Source of the DNA: Protopterus annectens
Taxonomy: Eukaryota; Chordata; Ceratodontiformes; Protopteridae
NCBI RefSeq assembly: GCF_019279795.1
Contig: NC_056733.1
Coordinates: 1,423,081,552-1,423,145,551, forward strand
Direction of reading: 5' to 3'
DNA: 64,000 nt
The translations under genes were made by a program, and so were the position numbers. The notes below the pieces were generated by a model. The model did not search any database. It had not been told where the DNA came from and worked only from the letters and a program-made list of their open reading frames with translations. Shown in pieces: positions 23,208 to 33,210 of the stretch (positions are counted from its first letter, which is position 1; every line of letters begins with the position of its first letter).

Positions 23208-23649
23208 ACTTTATCTAAGAGATCTTTGGAGTTTAGGAAGATTACATTTAAGTGTCTCAGTATATGTGGGTGTATGTGTCTGCTTTGAAATGTGTGTGGT
23301 GGGTGTAGTATGTACACTATTGACAACCTGATTGACATTGAGTGCTTTTGTTTGAGAGTTTTGCCTCTAGTGACATTGTGAAAATACATCTCTCACATAC
23401 CTTAGCAGTTTGTTTGAGAATTAGCTGGTGATCAGTAAACATGATGCAATTTCTACATTGTCTCAGGATGCCCGTATCCACCAAGCTGATAAAAGAGATA
23501 TTGGGAAAGTTCATATCCATGGCAACAGGTCCTTTTTTATTGAATAGACAGTTGCAGTGAGAATATAAAGTAATGTCAGGACTATCTGGTTTGCAAAAAG
23601 ACCACAATTACTAGTAAGACTAGTACAAAGGGATGTATTTTAGAAAAAG

Positions 23650-24260
23650 TTGAAATATCTTTAGGGGAATGTATAAATGTGAAGAATAAGATGTTAAAAA
23701 AGGAAACTTTTTTTATTTTAAAGTGTAACTCTTTGAAACCCTTCGGATTAAATAAGGAATGTGATTGGAAATATGTGATTTGAATAACTGGATAATTGCT
23801 TAATTGCTGAGATGTATAGGGTATTTAAGGGGAAGTGTAAACTTTGTATTTTAAATTCTTGGAAGGCCTGGTGCCGAAGCACTAAATTTGTAATAAAATT
23901 GGTGTTCTGGAGGTCCATGACTTTGGTTGGTCATTTTTTATTCTATCTGGTTTGCAACTCTGGGGGCAGTGCTTGTCACTGCAAACTAGTTGCCATATGT
24001 GCAACTTGGTCTTGGTGAAATTTCAAGGTTGTTTTTACAGGAAAAATACCAGCTCAAGGTGTATGCATCTACATAGGGCACTGCCAAACACTTGAGGGAA
24101 AACGACTAAAACAGACCCTGATGATTTGTGGATGAAGTATTTAGGGAGATGTACAGAAGTGAGATTAAACAACAGCTAATCAAGTAGTGCTTACTGAAAT
24201 GAAGGAATGAGTTTTGTCAACAATGATGAAAGGGGATTTACCTGGCTACTACTAGTGCTG
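23650..24260. other. Stretch without recognised features
   Basis: AT-rich sequence between the CR1 5' end and a small repeat cluster. No coding frame with a known domain and no repeat shared elsewhere in the window were noticed. Confidence 0.35.
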
Positions 24261-24590
24261 GTCTCACCACAGTTTCATGCTGCTGGGATACAATGCCCCT
24301 TTGCTTCCTCTCTCACCAGAAGCAAAACAGCAGCACCAATCCCAAGATGAGAAGCAGGCTGCAGACTCTTTGGTGATCAATGGTCTTGTCCCAGATGATA
24401 CAGGGGCCTGTAGGCTTGTTGCAGCCTTTTCCTGGTAGATGCCTTGAAAAGCAACCAGACAGATAAGGAAGAACCCACACAAATACTTATTGCCCAACCA
24501 CAGACCATTGGGAATCAACATCCTCTGCACCATCTCTTACTAGGAGCAAATTATAAGCACTAATTCCAAGCTGGCATCTAGGAAGCATTT

Positions 24591-26386
24591 CATAGGTTCA
24601 TAGGCAGGTACTAGACTATTGGACCTAGGGCCTATATAAGCCTAGCCAAACGGTACCCTGGCTTTTGCCACCCAAGAAAATTATTTTCCTGTGCCCCTGT
24701 CAAGCAGAGCCACAGAAGTGATCCCCGGGGTGAATTTCCTATCTCCCATCCAATCATCAAGATTTTTCTTGTAGAGTGCTAATGAGGAGCTTTGTTTGAT
24801 ATAGAAGGTAGTTTGTTCCAGAGTATTGGAAGTCTCTGAGACAGGAATCTATCCCTCCAGCATGTTCTGTTTATTGTGGTGACAAGGTTTAGGTCCCTAG
24901 AGCGTGTAGCTCGAAGGGATTGGGATTTCTTTACGTGGAGCATGTCCAACAGCTCTGGGTTTGACATAGCTTTATATGTTAGGCAGAGATCCCCTCTGAG
25001 TAGGCAATATGCGACTGAGTAAAGCTGGAGTTTTTTTAAACGATCTGCATAGGGCATCTGTTTGAGGCCAGTAATTCTCTTTGTGAGGTATTTCTGTGGC
25101 CTTTCCAGTTGTTGTAGATGTCTTGTGAGGTACATACCAAAAGGGGCATTGTACTCTATAATGGGTCTAATGAGTGATGAGTAGAGGGGAACAATGACCT
25201 CTTTTTTCCTGGATGAGAAACCTTTTGTGATGAGGTGTGCACCGTAGAAGGATTTCCTGACTACTGTGGCAATGTGATTATCAAAGGAGAGACTACTGTC
25301 TACCTGTGTCCCAAGGTCTCTTATCACACTTTCAGTGTTAAGTAGACTACCACCTATTTGGTAGTTCATGGGTACAGAGTTTTTACCAAAAGGGATGACA
25401 ATGCACTTTTTGGCATTGAGCTTGAGGCCATGGCTTTGACACCAGGCATCTGTCTCAATGAGGCCCTTTTGTAGGATGTCCACATCATTAGGAAATTTAA
25501 TTATGGCTCCTAGTTTGCAGTCATCTGTGAACTTTGTTAGCCAAAGACCTTTTGTGTTAGCCTGTACTTCAGAGAAGTAGATACCAAACAGGAAAGGACC
25601 TAGGACTGAACCCTGTGGTACTCCATTTGTCACTGGTCTGAATCTGGATTTAGAGTCTGCGACTTTCACAGTGTGGGTTCGGTCAGCGAGCCAGTTGGCA
25701 ACCCATCTTGTGACATAGGGATTTATACCTAGTTTAGAGAGTTTGTCTATAATTCCAGAGTGGGGGATGGTGTCAAAAGCCTTGTCGAGATCTAGATAAG
25801 CTGCGTGGACCACCTTACCCTCATCTACAGCTTTGGTGACCGCTTCAAAGAAGTCTATCAGGTTTAGGAGACATGATCTGCCTTTTACAAACCCGAACTG
25901 GGTAGGATCCAGAGTTTGGAGATTACCAATGTCATTGTTTATAAGTTCCATAATGATACGCTCCATAGCCTTGCAGACCAGGCTCATCAGACTAATGGGG
26001 CGGTAGTTCCCGGGGTCCATGGTGGCTCCCCCTTTGTGTAGTGGGATAACCGTTGCTGTGTGCCATTCAGTGGGCACAAAGCCTGAGGTGAGGCTATGAT
26101 TGAATATGGTACTTAGGTGGGGTGCCAGTTCATTCTGTAGTTCATGTAGAACGCAGCCTGGGATGTTGTCAGGTCCCATGGATGGATGCTGTGTTCTTGG
26201 CTTTGGAGAGTGTGTTTTTTACCTGTGCAGCTGTGATTACAGGTACTTTGCTTTCTTCCGGTATAGAGATGGGCCCTTTAGGGGATGAGAGAGGGGTAAA
26301 GTTAGCACTGAACCTATCTGCCAGGATGTTGGCAATATCAGTTGGTTCTGTATATTTAGTGCCATTGTGCTGTAACTCAGAGGCTT
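24591..26386 (-). mobile_element. CR1 LINE, 5'-truncated with long open RT
   Basis: A 1.8-kb CR1 that starts in the endonuclease-RT linker and keeps the whole RT and 3' UTR. The 3' terminal block (cataggttcataggcagg on the + strand) is intact. It is among the least decayed CR1 copies here. Confidence 0.85.
24779..26179 (-). CDS. CR1 reverse transcriptase frame (5' truncated)
   Basis: A 466-aa uninterrupted frame. Landmarks in order: MGPDNIPGCVLHELQNELAP, ATVIPLHKGGATMDPGNYRP, TQFGFVKGRSCLLNLIDFFE, AYLDLDKAFDTIPHSGIIDK, NGVPQGSVLGPFLFGIYFSE, LTKFTDDCKLGAIIKFPND (catalytic FTDD), VIRDLGTQVDSSLSFDNHIA and RPIIEYNAPFGMYLTRHLQQ. The start Met is only the first in frame; the real protein would begin far upstream with the endonuclease, which is lost. 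No host function is expected. Confidence 0.8.
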   Translation of the reverse strand: MGPDNIPGCVLHELQNELAPHLSTIFNHSLTSGFVPTEWHTATVIPLHKGGATMDPGNYRPISLMSLVCKAMERIIMELINNDIGNLQTLDPTQFGFVKGRSCLLNLIDFFEAVTKAVDEGKVVHAAYLDLDKAFDTIPHSGIIDKLSKLGINPYVTRWVANWLADRTHTVKVADSKSRFRPVTNGVPQGSVLGPFLFGIYFSEVQANTKGLWLTKFTDDCKLGAIIKFPNDVDILQKGLIETDAWCQSHGLKLNAKKCIVIPFGKNSVPMNYQIGGSLLNTESVIRDLGTQVDSSLSFDNHIATVVRKSFYGAHLITKGFSSRKKEVIVPLYSSLIRPIIEYNAPFGMYLTRHLQQLERPQKYLTKRITGLKQMPYADRLKKLQLYSVAYCLLRGDLCLTYKAMSNPELLDMLHVKKSQSLRATRSRDLNLVTTINRTCWRDRFLSQRLPILWNKLPSISNKAPH

Positions 26387-26559
26387 TCTGGTGATCAACA
26401 GTGTCCAGGAAATAATATCCCTATGTTACTTCTCTCAACAGGAGCAAAACAGAAGCACTAATCCCAAGATAACTACTGAGAGGCAGAATGTGGGCTCTCA
26501 AATAATTGGTGGTCTTGGACTAGATGTTGCAGATTTTAAAGGTAAGATGGAAAAAATTG

Positions 26560-26875
26560 ATTAATATCGTAAGAGTTCCAATGTGCACTAAGCAGTTAGA
26601 TATGAAAGAGGGGGTAACTCAAGTTTTACCAATCTGAGGGGAGAGATGCTAATTTTAAAAGAGCAACACAGATCAATAGGGGGTGGGCGCTTAGTATTCT
26701 ATCACTATGGAATACAGTGGGAGAGCTAATAAATTTAAATAGCTAAAGGGACTGGTTTCAAAAAATAATAATTTGTGCCTACTTACAATACCCAATGAAG
26801 GAAGAGATGGAAGGTAATATGTAGTCAAATTAACATAAGGGGTTGGCAACTAGAGAGACAGTTGGGTTAAGAAAC
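26560..26875. other. Stretch without recognised features
   Basis: AT-rich, no known domain in any frame. Just right of it a tRNA-like SINE remnant begins. Confidence 0.35.
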
Positions 26876-26894
26876 ACAAAATCTCTATGGTGAT

Positions 26895-27010
26895 AGAAAC
26901 AATTAGTCCACCTACTTGGTGTGGGAATAGAACCAAACAGCCCTTCTGATCTTCCAGCACCAAAAGTGAGTGTTCTACCTGTTGAACTACAGAAACTGGA
27001 TATTAATTCA
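26895..27010 (-). mobile_element. tRNA-like SINE remnant (fourth head type)
   Basis: Minus-strand reading gives CTGTAGTTCAACAGGTAGAA (A-box-like) and, about 40 bp on, GGTTCTATTCCCAC (B-box-like). A related stretch is at 57400-57500 (-). No tail could be assigned. Confidence 0.4.
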
Positions 27011-27054
27011 TACTCTCTTATTCTGTCAGTGTCTCCCAAGTTAATAGTACTAAT

Positions 27055-27370
27055 CATACCTGCCAACTGTCCAGATTTTCACAGAATGTCCAGATTTGTG
27101 GTTCACATTCTTGGTCTGTTTTACTCATAAAATTTGTGATTTTCCGGCAAAACTCTAGGATGACCTGAGGATTGAAGTCACTAAATAATAACATACATTT
27201 GAGTTTCAGACTTCAGATTCTTCAGAAAATGTATGTTGAAACAAACCATGTTACTCTAGCAACTTTCTATGTTTATAAGAGCAGTATTTAAGATATGTCC
27301 CTATTTTGGGGCCTTTGTTCCCCCATTTTGTTGAGTTTTGGCCATATTTCTTTCACTAAGAAGTTGAGAG
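27055..27370 (+). repeat. MITE-like dispersed repeat U, copy 1
   Basis: Begins near catacctgccaactgtccag and contains cataaaatttgtgattttc, gaagtcactaaat, tttgagtttcagacttca and tagcaactttctatg. The same ordered words occur at 32604-33210 (+) and, inverted, at 55430-56340 and 57560-58090. The RTE-tailed SINE at 27372 interrupts it, and it may resume to about 27650. Confidence 0.6.
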
Positions 27371-27371
27371 A

Positions 27372-27572
27372 TTGTTGTTGTGTCTTTCGGCTTTTCCCGG
27401 TTAGGGGTCACCACAGTGGAACTCCGGTCCGCTAATGATTGGTAGTTGATTTTTATGTGCCAAATTACCAGCCCTGAAGCACAACCTTCAACGAAGGTAC
27501 GCCCATTCACGCATGTCTCCACGCAGAAGACGCTCTAGCTGTGAATCGAACCGGACAGCGTCTTACTGAGAG
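27372..27572 (-). mobile_element. tRNA-headed SINE with RTE-type tail, copy 3
   Basis: Same family as the two copies at 2.2-2.8 kb: TCTTTCGGCTTTTCCCGG at the tail side, GCTAATGATTGGTAG internally and GAATCGAACCGGACAGCG near the B box. The A-box end is cut off. It sits inside dispersed repeat U. Confidence 0.7.
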
Positions 27573-27885
27573 GTATGGCACTAATATTTAAAATGTCACT
27601 GATTATTTCTGGATTTGTCCCCAATTCATTCAGAGCTATGACTTCACTGGAAAAGAAAGTCAGAAGAGCGCTTCTCTGAGCTCTACTAGTTTGTTGGCTG
27701 CTTCAAAACTGCCTTTGTTTTTTCACCCATCAGCTGTCCTTGATTTTGACTCAGTTTTTAGTTCTGTCCCCTTAACACTGGTGACTGAAAAAAAAAGGTA
27801 GTGAATTAATTTAATAAATAGTGGCAGTAATTATAGTTATTTATTTCTTTTTAACTTGGAAAATGTTTAATTCACATTCTGTTAT

Positions 27886-28228
27886 AGGGTTGCCACCTTT
27901 TCAAATGGCCAAAGTGGGACATTTTCGGTACAAACATCAGATTTTACAGGCTGACACATACCCACGGTCAGTACAAAGGATAGAACTTAATTTTTTTGCC
28001 TAAATAAAAGCTTATTCTTGTAGCATTGTAGTTGCGTATTCTGTTTCTTATAACATTTAGGTATTTTAGATACAGAATAACTGTTTTATGCAACTATTAC
28101 ATAAAATATAGGAAATCATTTTGCCCTACAACAATCTCAGGACATTTGCCATTTTTTTTAATTTTTTGTTAGGACACAACTGCCCAAAGAGGGACTGTCC
28201 CTCGCAAAGTGGGGCAGGTGGTAACTCT
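27886..28228. mobile_element. Short MITE with 10-bp flanking repeat
   Basis: Ends AGGGTTGCCACCT (left) and, inverted, AGAGTTACCACCT (right) form short imperfect inverted repeats. Both sides carry attctgttat (27876-27885 and 28229-28238), a likely 8-10-bp target duplication. The interior is non-coding. Superfamily not assigned; an 8-bp duplication would suggest hAT. Confidence 0.65.
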
Positions 28229-28281
28229 ATTCTGTTATTCCGTAAACATCTAAAGTTAATAGCACTAATATGGGTGTGACT

Positions 28282-28326
28282 AATAAAAGCTTATTCTTGT
28301 AGCATTGTAGTTGCGTATTCTGTTTC
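28282..28326 (+). repeat. 45-bp exact copy of MITE interior
   Basis: Identical to 28003-28047 inside the neighbouring MITE. It ends exactly where CR1 ORF1 sequence begins. Confidence 0.85.
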
Positions 28327-29958
28327 CCAGTCACATGGGTACCATCAACTTCAATCATATACACATACTCACACAAAGAAAACAGCAGAGGCCACAAAGA
28401 GACACCCAAACAACTACCACCTCACGACCCAACATGCAACACATAGAGACCACAGTGTCAGTGTGTCACAGTCACAAGCTTAAGGCCAAACAAAATGCCA
28501 GACACACTTGTCATTGGTGATTCCATAGTCAGACACACTGGGCCACCCCATAGTGCCTTTTTAGGGCCTAACCTACTAAAAAACACCACAGAAGAAAAAA
28601 AAAAAAAAAAAAACTAAGTAATGCTGCCTCACCAATCTCAAGTCTCAAGAAGATGCACTTTCGAGGGCCCTTCTCAATATGGAGGGCATCGATGTCTGTG
28701 CTGTGACAGAAACCTGGTTCAAGGCTCTGAGAGCACCCCAGCACTAAGGAGACCATTAACCAAGAGCAAACTGCTCTCTGCACTTTTGTAGCATGTTACA
28801 GGCCACTCCCTCTCAGCTCTCCACTCAGGGGCCTCTCCCTGAAAACATTGGAGGATTGGGATAAATGTATCTCCAAACACCATACTAGGTGACTTCAACT
28901 ACCCTAATATAGACTGGGAACACCACTCAAGCACTCTAACCCAACCCAAAGATTCCTGGAGTTCATAAACTCAAATGCCATGGAACAAACTAGTCACCAT
29001 CCCACAGAGGTGAAAACATACTTGATCTCATCATCACGAACATGGGATCAAAATGTTCGCATTACACCAAACCATCACTTACAAACACCTTTCTACAGCA
29101 CCTACAGGACTGCATGGGATCAGCAATCCCAAACAAAAACTAAGACTCTCTGTACCAAGGTAAGACACCTTTGATCATTATAAGTAAAACATAAGGCCTT
29201 TTTAGGCTATGTAGAAACCTAGGAGGAAACTCCCAGATATGGGACAGCTGTTTAATCTAGCCTCACCTCAGGATACATTACCCAAGGAGTGGTATCTGCA
29301 AAGCCATGGGAGAGGGAGGATCATGAACTCATATATAAAGACATAGGAACTGCAGACTTTTTTGGATCCCCAGTTGGCTTTTTGTCAGGCAAGATCCTGC
29401 CTCTTAACTCTTGGTTTTTTTCAAGACAGTCACCAAGGGCATTTGATGAGGAAAGGCAGTCTCAGGTATCATGAAAAACTCATCAGCTTGAATGTAAACC
29501 CATACATCACAGCTGGAGCCATGTCAGGCTCAAAGCCTGTCACAAGTGGTGTCAGGCCTCTCACAGACGGATAACTGGTGCAGAGCCATGGCCTGAAGAC
29601 CTGATCATGAGGGATTCACATCTAGAGATCAAGGAGGGTCATCCCCCCTGTACTCATCACTCATTAGACCTATGATTGCACCTGATGCAGCTTGAAAGGC
29701 CCCAAAAGTTCACCAAAAAAAGGATAAGGGTCTCAAATATGTCTTATGCTGCCCCGAACTGAGAGCTTTATTATTATTCCTCATACGCTTGCTCTGAGAG
29801 GAGGACCTGTGTGACATATATAGGCATGTCAAACCCCAGATTGATGAAATATGCTCACCTCAAAAATCTAGATCCCTACTTCAGTGTCACTGCTTGACAG
29901 AGGCACAGAAAATGATAGGCATAGTTTTTATTCAATATGAACCTATGAACCTATGAAG
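28327..29958 (+). mobile_element. CR1 LINE, internally deleted
   Basis: Plus-strand CR1 with ORF1 esterase wording (LVIGDSIV near 28510), endonuclease wording (the DVCAVTETWF region near 28690-28720), fragments of RT and a 3' end of gaacctatgaacctatgaa at about 29938-29957. Much of the RT is missing. It is the element closest to the SOWAHA 5' side. Confidence 0.75.
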
Positions 29959-30447
29959 TGCCCGACTCCCTCATTGTTTCTGGATTTGTCCCTGATTGGT
30001 TGAGAGCTATGTTTACACCTGCTGCTTAACTTCCTTCCTTCCCTCCCTACTCTGTCACCATATTCTCTTTGTCTCTGTCTGTGCCAGTCTATTTAATTAG
30101 CTCACCTACGCACCACTCATGCAGATCAATTTTATGTCACCGGTCCTTTGACAAAGCTGATGCTACCACTGATTCTTTGGCTCCCATTAACACTGCGTGA
30201 TACAAGTAACTGACTCAGTTTTTCCCTAAATGTTGTCCTCAGAACTTCATTTCCCATGTGGCTTTGCGCACAAGACTTACGTTGTAACTCACCTTGTACA
30301 CTTTACCCACAGGTAATAACGTAAACTGCAGACAGATTCTGGCATCTTATCGAAGTATGAATAGGCACCACCCTGTATCCCAGCGTCAGTTTCACTAGTT
30401 AGGAATTTTCTTGGGATCTGCCAGAGCTCAAGTGCAAGGATCAAGGG
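29959..30447 (+). promoter_or_regulatory. SOWAHA upstream region, no clear promoter motif
   Basis: About 490 bp between the CR1 tail and the SOWAHA start. The first ~60 bp (tttctggatttgtccctgat) belong to dispersed repeat U. A pyrimidine-rich tract follows at about 30025-30090. No TATA box at a useful distance and no CpG-rich block were seen. The promoter is presumed to lie here only by position. Confidence 0.35.
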
Positions 30448-32013
30448 ATGGCTAATGTGACCGAAGCTGTGGTTCTGAAGTTTCTGCTGGATAGAGGCGG
30501 AAAGGTCAAACATTCTGAACTCTTAGATGAGTTCAGACCCGTGGCTGATCCTGAAAGTACAAGTTTTAAAAAACATGTGAACAGTGTTGCAGACTTGAAG
30601 GACGAAGATGGGATTATCTACGCAGTGCTGAAGAAATGGAATCAGCGTTTGACCGAAAAAGTTCCCGAATATCAGGAAAACAGTGGGGAGAACCTTTCTG
30701 GCTTGGAAACGCAGACTGTAACTACGGCTGAATCAGGCACTGGTGGAGAACTCCATGAAAAAGTGCATGACGACCTGGAGCAAGCAGAAACTAATGCTGA
30801 AGTTAGCAAGTTAGAACATGGTACAGGAGATAGTTTGCCTCACACTCAGGGGCGGCTGTTTCCTGACAAATTGCTTATCTCTGAAGAGAACATGCAGGCA
30901 GGAGAACTGTCCCTGGATGGAAACCAGTCACTTCCAACTGTACTTGTCGAAGAGTGTTCCCCTACCTCGGAAGTGCATACTTTAACGGAACAAGACAAGA
31001 AATGTGCTGACAGTTTTGAACAGACTAAGAAAGCAGTTCAGAAGCCTTGCATGTTGCCGATTAGATGCCATCCTGTACATATACCAAGTCACGTCAAAGC
31101 ACAGGAGAGTCCCCAGTCTGAGAGCTCCTCCGATATTGGAAGTGCAGACTTTCCAGCAGGGAAGCCTGATCACATAGATACGTCCAAAGTGTCCCTTACA
31201 CCACCAAAGTCTCCCCGAATGAGGAGAAGGCAATTGGAGGAGGCACCAAGCTCACCGTTTGTAAAGCGAGGGTTTAAGCATTTCACTGCACATTATGACA
31301 GCCAATACTACTATGACATTCCTTTGGAACCAGTTCATCACCAGTGGCTTGTGAACGCTGCAGCAGGTCGCTGGACACAACTCTATGGGATGCTGCTGAA
31401 GGATACGCACTTGGCAGGAGTCAAAGATTTCATGTCTGGCTATACTGCACTTCACTGGGCTGCTAAAAGTGGTGACAGCCAGATGCTATCCAAAATCATT
31501 GATGCAGCAATTAAAGATAATATACCTATTGATGTGAACATACGATCTTACGGTGGTTACACCCCACTCCATATTGCCTCGATACATGGCCACGAAGACG
31601 TAATATTCAGACTGGTGGGGTATTACAACGCAAAAATTAACATCCGCGATCATAGTGGGAAAAAGCCTTACCAATACCTAACAAAGAAAGCCTCCCTAAA
31701 CGTCCGTCGTGAACTGGGCGATCCAAACTCTCTTAAAATTAGTGAAAACATGTTACCAAAACGGGGTTCCAAAGTTACAAGTTCTTTCCTGCTGTCCACC
31801 ACATCCACCTTGCTTGGAGTGATGGCAGATGATAGTGTCATTCATGATTTGGCAACTGGCTTTAAGAAACCTAAAAAACCCAAATTCCTAACCTCAACCG
31901 CAAAACAGAAACCTAAAGTTCGAGGAACCTTATCTTCAGTTTACGAAGACGCAGAAGAAGTCTCTGAAAAGGCTTTAAAGAAACCAAGATCTCTCAGTGA
32001 TTTTTCCCCCTGA
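30448..32013 (+). CDS. SOWAHA: Sosondowah ankyrin repeat family member A, single exon
   Basis: A 521-aa intact frame, slightly shorter than human SOWAHA (about 549 aa) and likewise intronless. Residues 1-63 form the family's N-terminal domain, with VVLKFLLDRGGKVKHSELLD and FKKHVNSVADLKDEDGIIYA. A low-complexity linker holds the conserved QKPCMLPIRC (about 198-207). Two ankyrin repeats follow: GYTALHWAAKSGD (about 331-362) and GGYTPLHIASIHGHEDV (about 369-402), then IRDHSGKKPYQYL. The C-terminal STTSTLLGVMADD and FKKPKKPKFL are shared with SOWAHA, not SOWAHB/C/D as I recall them. The ATG has purine at -3 and G at +4. No catalytic activity is known; an ankyrin-mediated binding role is inferred. 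Confidence 0.93.
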   Translation: MANVTEAVVLKFLLDRGGKVKHSELLDEFRPVADPESTSFKKHVNSVADLKDEDGIIYAVLKKWNQRLTEKVPEYQENSGENLSGLETQTVTTAESGTGGELHEKVHDDLEQAETNAEVSKLEHGTGDSLPHTQGRLFPDKLLISEENMQAGELSLDGNQSLPTVLVEECSPTSEVHTLTEQDKKCADSFEQTKKAVQKPCMLPIRCHPVHIPSHVKAQESPQSESSSDIGSADFPAGKPDHIDTSKVSLTPPKSPRMRRRQLEEAPSSPFVKRGFKHFTAHYDSQYYYDIPLEPVHHQWLVNAAAGRWTQLYGMLLKDTHLAGVKDFMSGYTALHWAAKSGDSQMLSKIIDAAIKDNIPIDVNIRSYGGYTPLHIASIHGHEDVIFRLVGYYNAKINIRDHSGKKPYQYLTKKASLNVRRELGDPNSLKISENMLPKRGSKVTSSFLLSTTSTLLGVMADDSVIHDLATGFKKPKKPKFLTSTAKQKPKVRGTLSSVYEDAEEVSEKALKKPRSLSDFSP

Positions 32014-32603
32014 TCACGTTTGCATTAATTTCAGTATTGCACTGAATCGTTTGGATTTGTAACTGTGAACTTCTGTGTTTTATAATGTTAAGGACTTGGG
32101 CATAAGCATCGTGGCACTCACTGGTCCGATTCTAGCCTAAATCTCCCGGCTGAAATTATTTGTTGAGATACTTGATGCTGCTGGCTACTTGCAGCCGGTT
32201 GTTTTTTTTATTTTATTTTTTTTGCTTTGTTTGCACAAACTCTTGTGACATGCATTCCTTGTAGCATTTGCAAAGCTTACTGAAGGTCAATGGACACATT
32301 AGACTGACAAGAAATGCGACGGTTCATTACTTAAATTGTTACAGTATAGTCCCGATTTGTATACTTTTCATTAACGGTTTGGAAGTGTTGTTCTTTTATG
32401 CAGAATCGGACTAAAATATTTGCGGTGTCCGATTATGAAACTATTCGGTTTACAACTGTTTCCAAGTGCATGGTAAAGTGATTTGAGTTCTTTCGTCAGA
32501 ACCATTAGCGAGATTTTACGTTTTTCTCCCATTATATGGATTACCAAAAGCGAAGATATACCAGTAACTTCTTTTGGTAAACTACGCCCGTTTTACTGGT
32601 GTG
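32014..32603 (+). other. Probable SOWAHA 3' UTR
   Basis: Non-coding, non-repetitive sequence directly after the SOWAHA stop. There is no AATAAA before the dispersed repeat at 32604. Candidate signals downstream are ATTAAA at 33673 and AATAAA at 33879, so the UTR may run through the repeat. Where it ends cannot be decided from sequence. Confidence 0.45.
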
Positions 32604-33210
32604 AGGCACAAACTTCTCAACTGTCCAGATTTTCGCAGAATGTTTAGATTTTTGCCTCATGTTTTTGGTCCTTTTCACATAAAATTTGTGGTTTTCTGGC
32701 AAATCACTGGGATGATCTGAGGACTGAAGTCACTAAATCAAGGCATATATTTGAGTTTCAGACTTCATAACATTCAAGAAAAGCATGTTCACACACGTCC
32801 TGGTATTCTAGCAACTTTCTAAGTTTATAACGGTAATATTTAAAATCTGTCCTTATTTTTGAGCCTTTGTCCCCCATTATGTTAGGCTTTGTGCAGATGT
32901 CTTGCACCAAGAGGTTTAGAGGTATGCTATAAGTCCTGTTGACTGATAGAAATTACATTAAACCACTTCTGTCAACTGTCCATGATTTTTGGCTCAAAAT
33001 GTTGCCATCCCACTCCTAAATCATACATTGAGAAAAGGTGGTGGCTTATAGTCAACAGTTAATGCCATTCATTATAGTCAGGAAATGCATGTTAATTCAT
33101 GTACCCTTGTTTTGTCAGCTTTCTTTTATGTCCCTGATTTTGAGTCCTTTGTCAATGGAAATATTTCCCTGTGTCCCTTGACTGCAGCGTTGAGAAGTTG
33201 AGAGCTATGT
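32604..33210 (+). repeat. MITE-like dispersed repeat U, copy 2
   Basis: Contains tgtccagattttcgcagaa, cataaaatttgtggttttc, gaagtcactaaatc, tttgagtttcagacttcat and tagcaactttctaag in the order seen at 27055-27370. A second partial unit (tgtccctgattttgagtcc, gagaagttgagagctatg) lies at 33110-33210. It may be part of the SOWAHA 3' UTR. Confidence 0.6.

Larger units (their letters stand above)
20660..23640 (-). mobile_element. CR1 LINE split by an RTE insertion
   Basis: Endonuclease and ORF1 esterase sequence of a CR1 occupies 20660-22137. The ORF1 finger frame (23317-23607, GILRQCRNCIMFTDHQL) lies on the far side of the RTE copy at 22140-23207. The 3' RT part is missing, because the element abuts the R4/Dong-like LINE near 20.66 kb. 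It is heavily decayed; no long frame survives in the endonuclease part. Confidence 0.65.
24264..26545. repeat. Diverged repeat units around a CR1 insertion
   Basis: A phrase with agcaaaacagcagcaccaat, ctctttggtgatcaatgg and neighbouring words occurs at about 24300-24400. It recurs in altered form at about 24535-24590 and 26390-26530, on both sides of the CR1 at 24591-26386. It looks like an older tandem or multi-copy repeat into which the CR1 inserted. Confidence 0.45.

Noticed and set aside
30025-30090. Pyrimidine tract before SOWAHA as a splice acceptor of an upstream exon
   Set aside because: No convincing AG at the right place with an open upstream exon, and the gene family is single-exon. 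Left as unproven.
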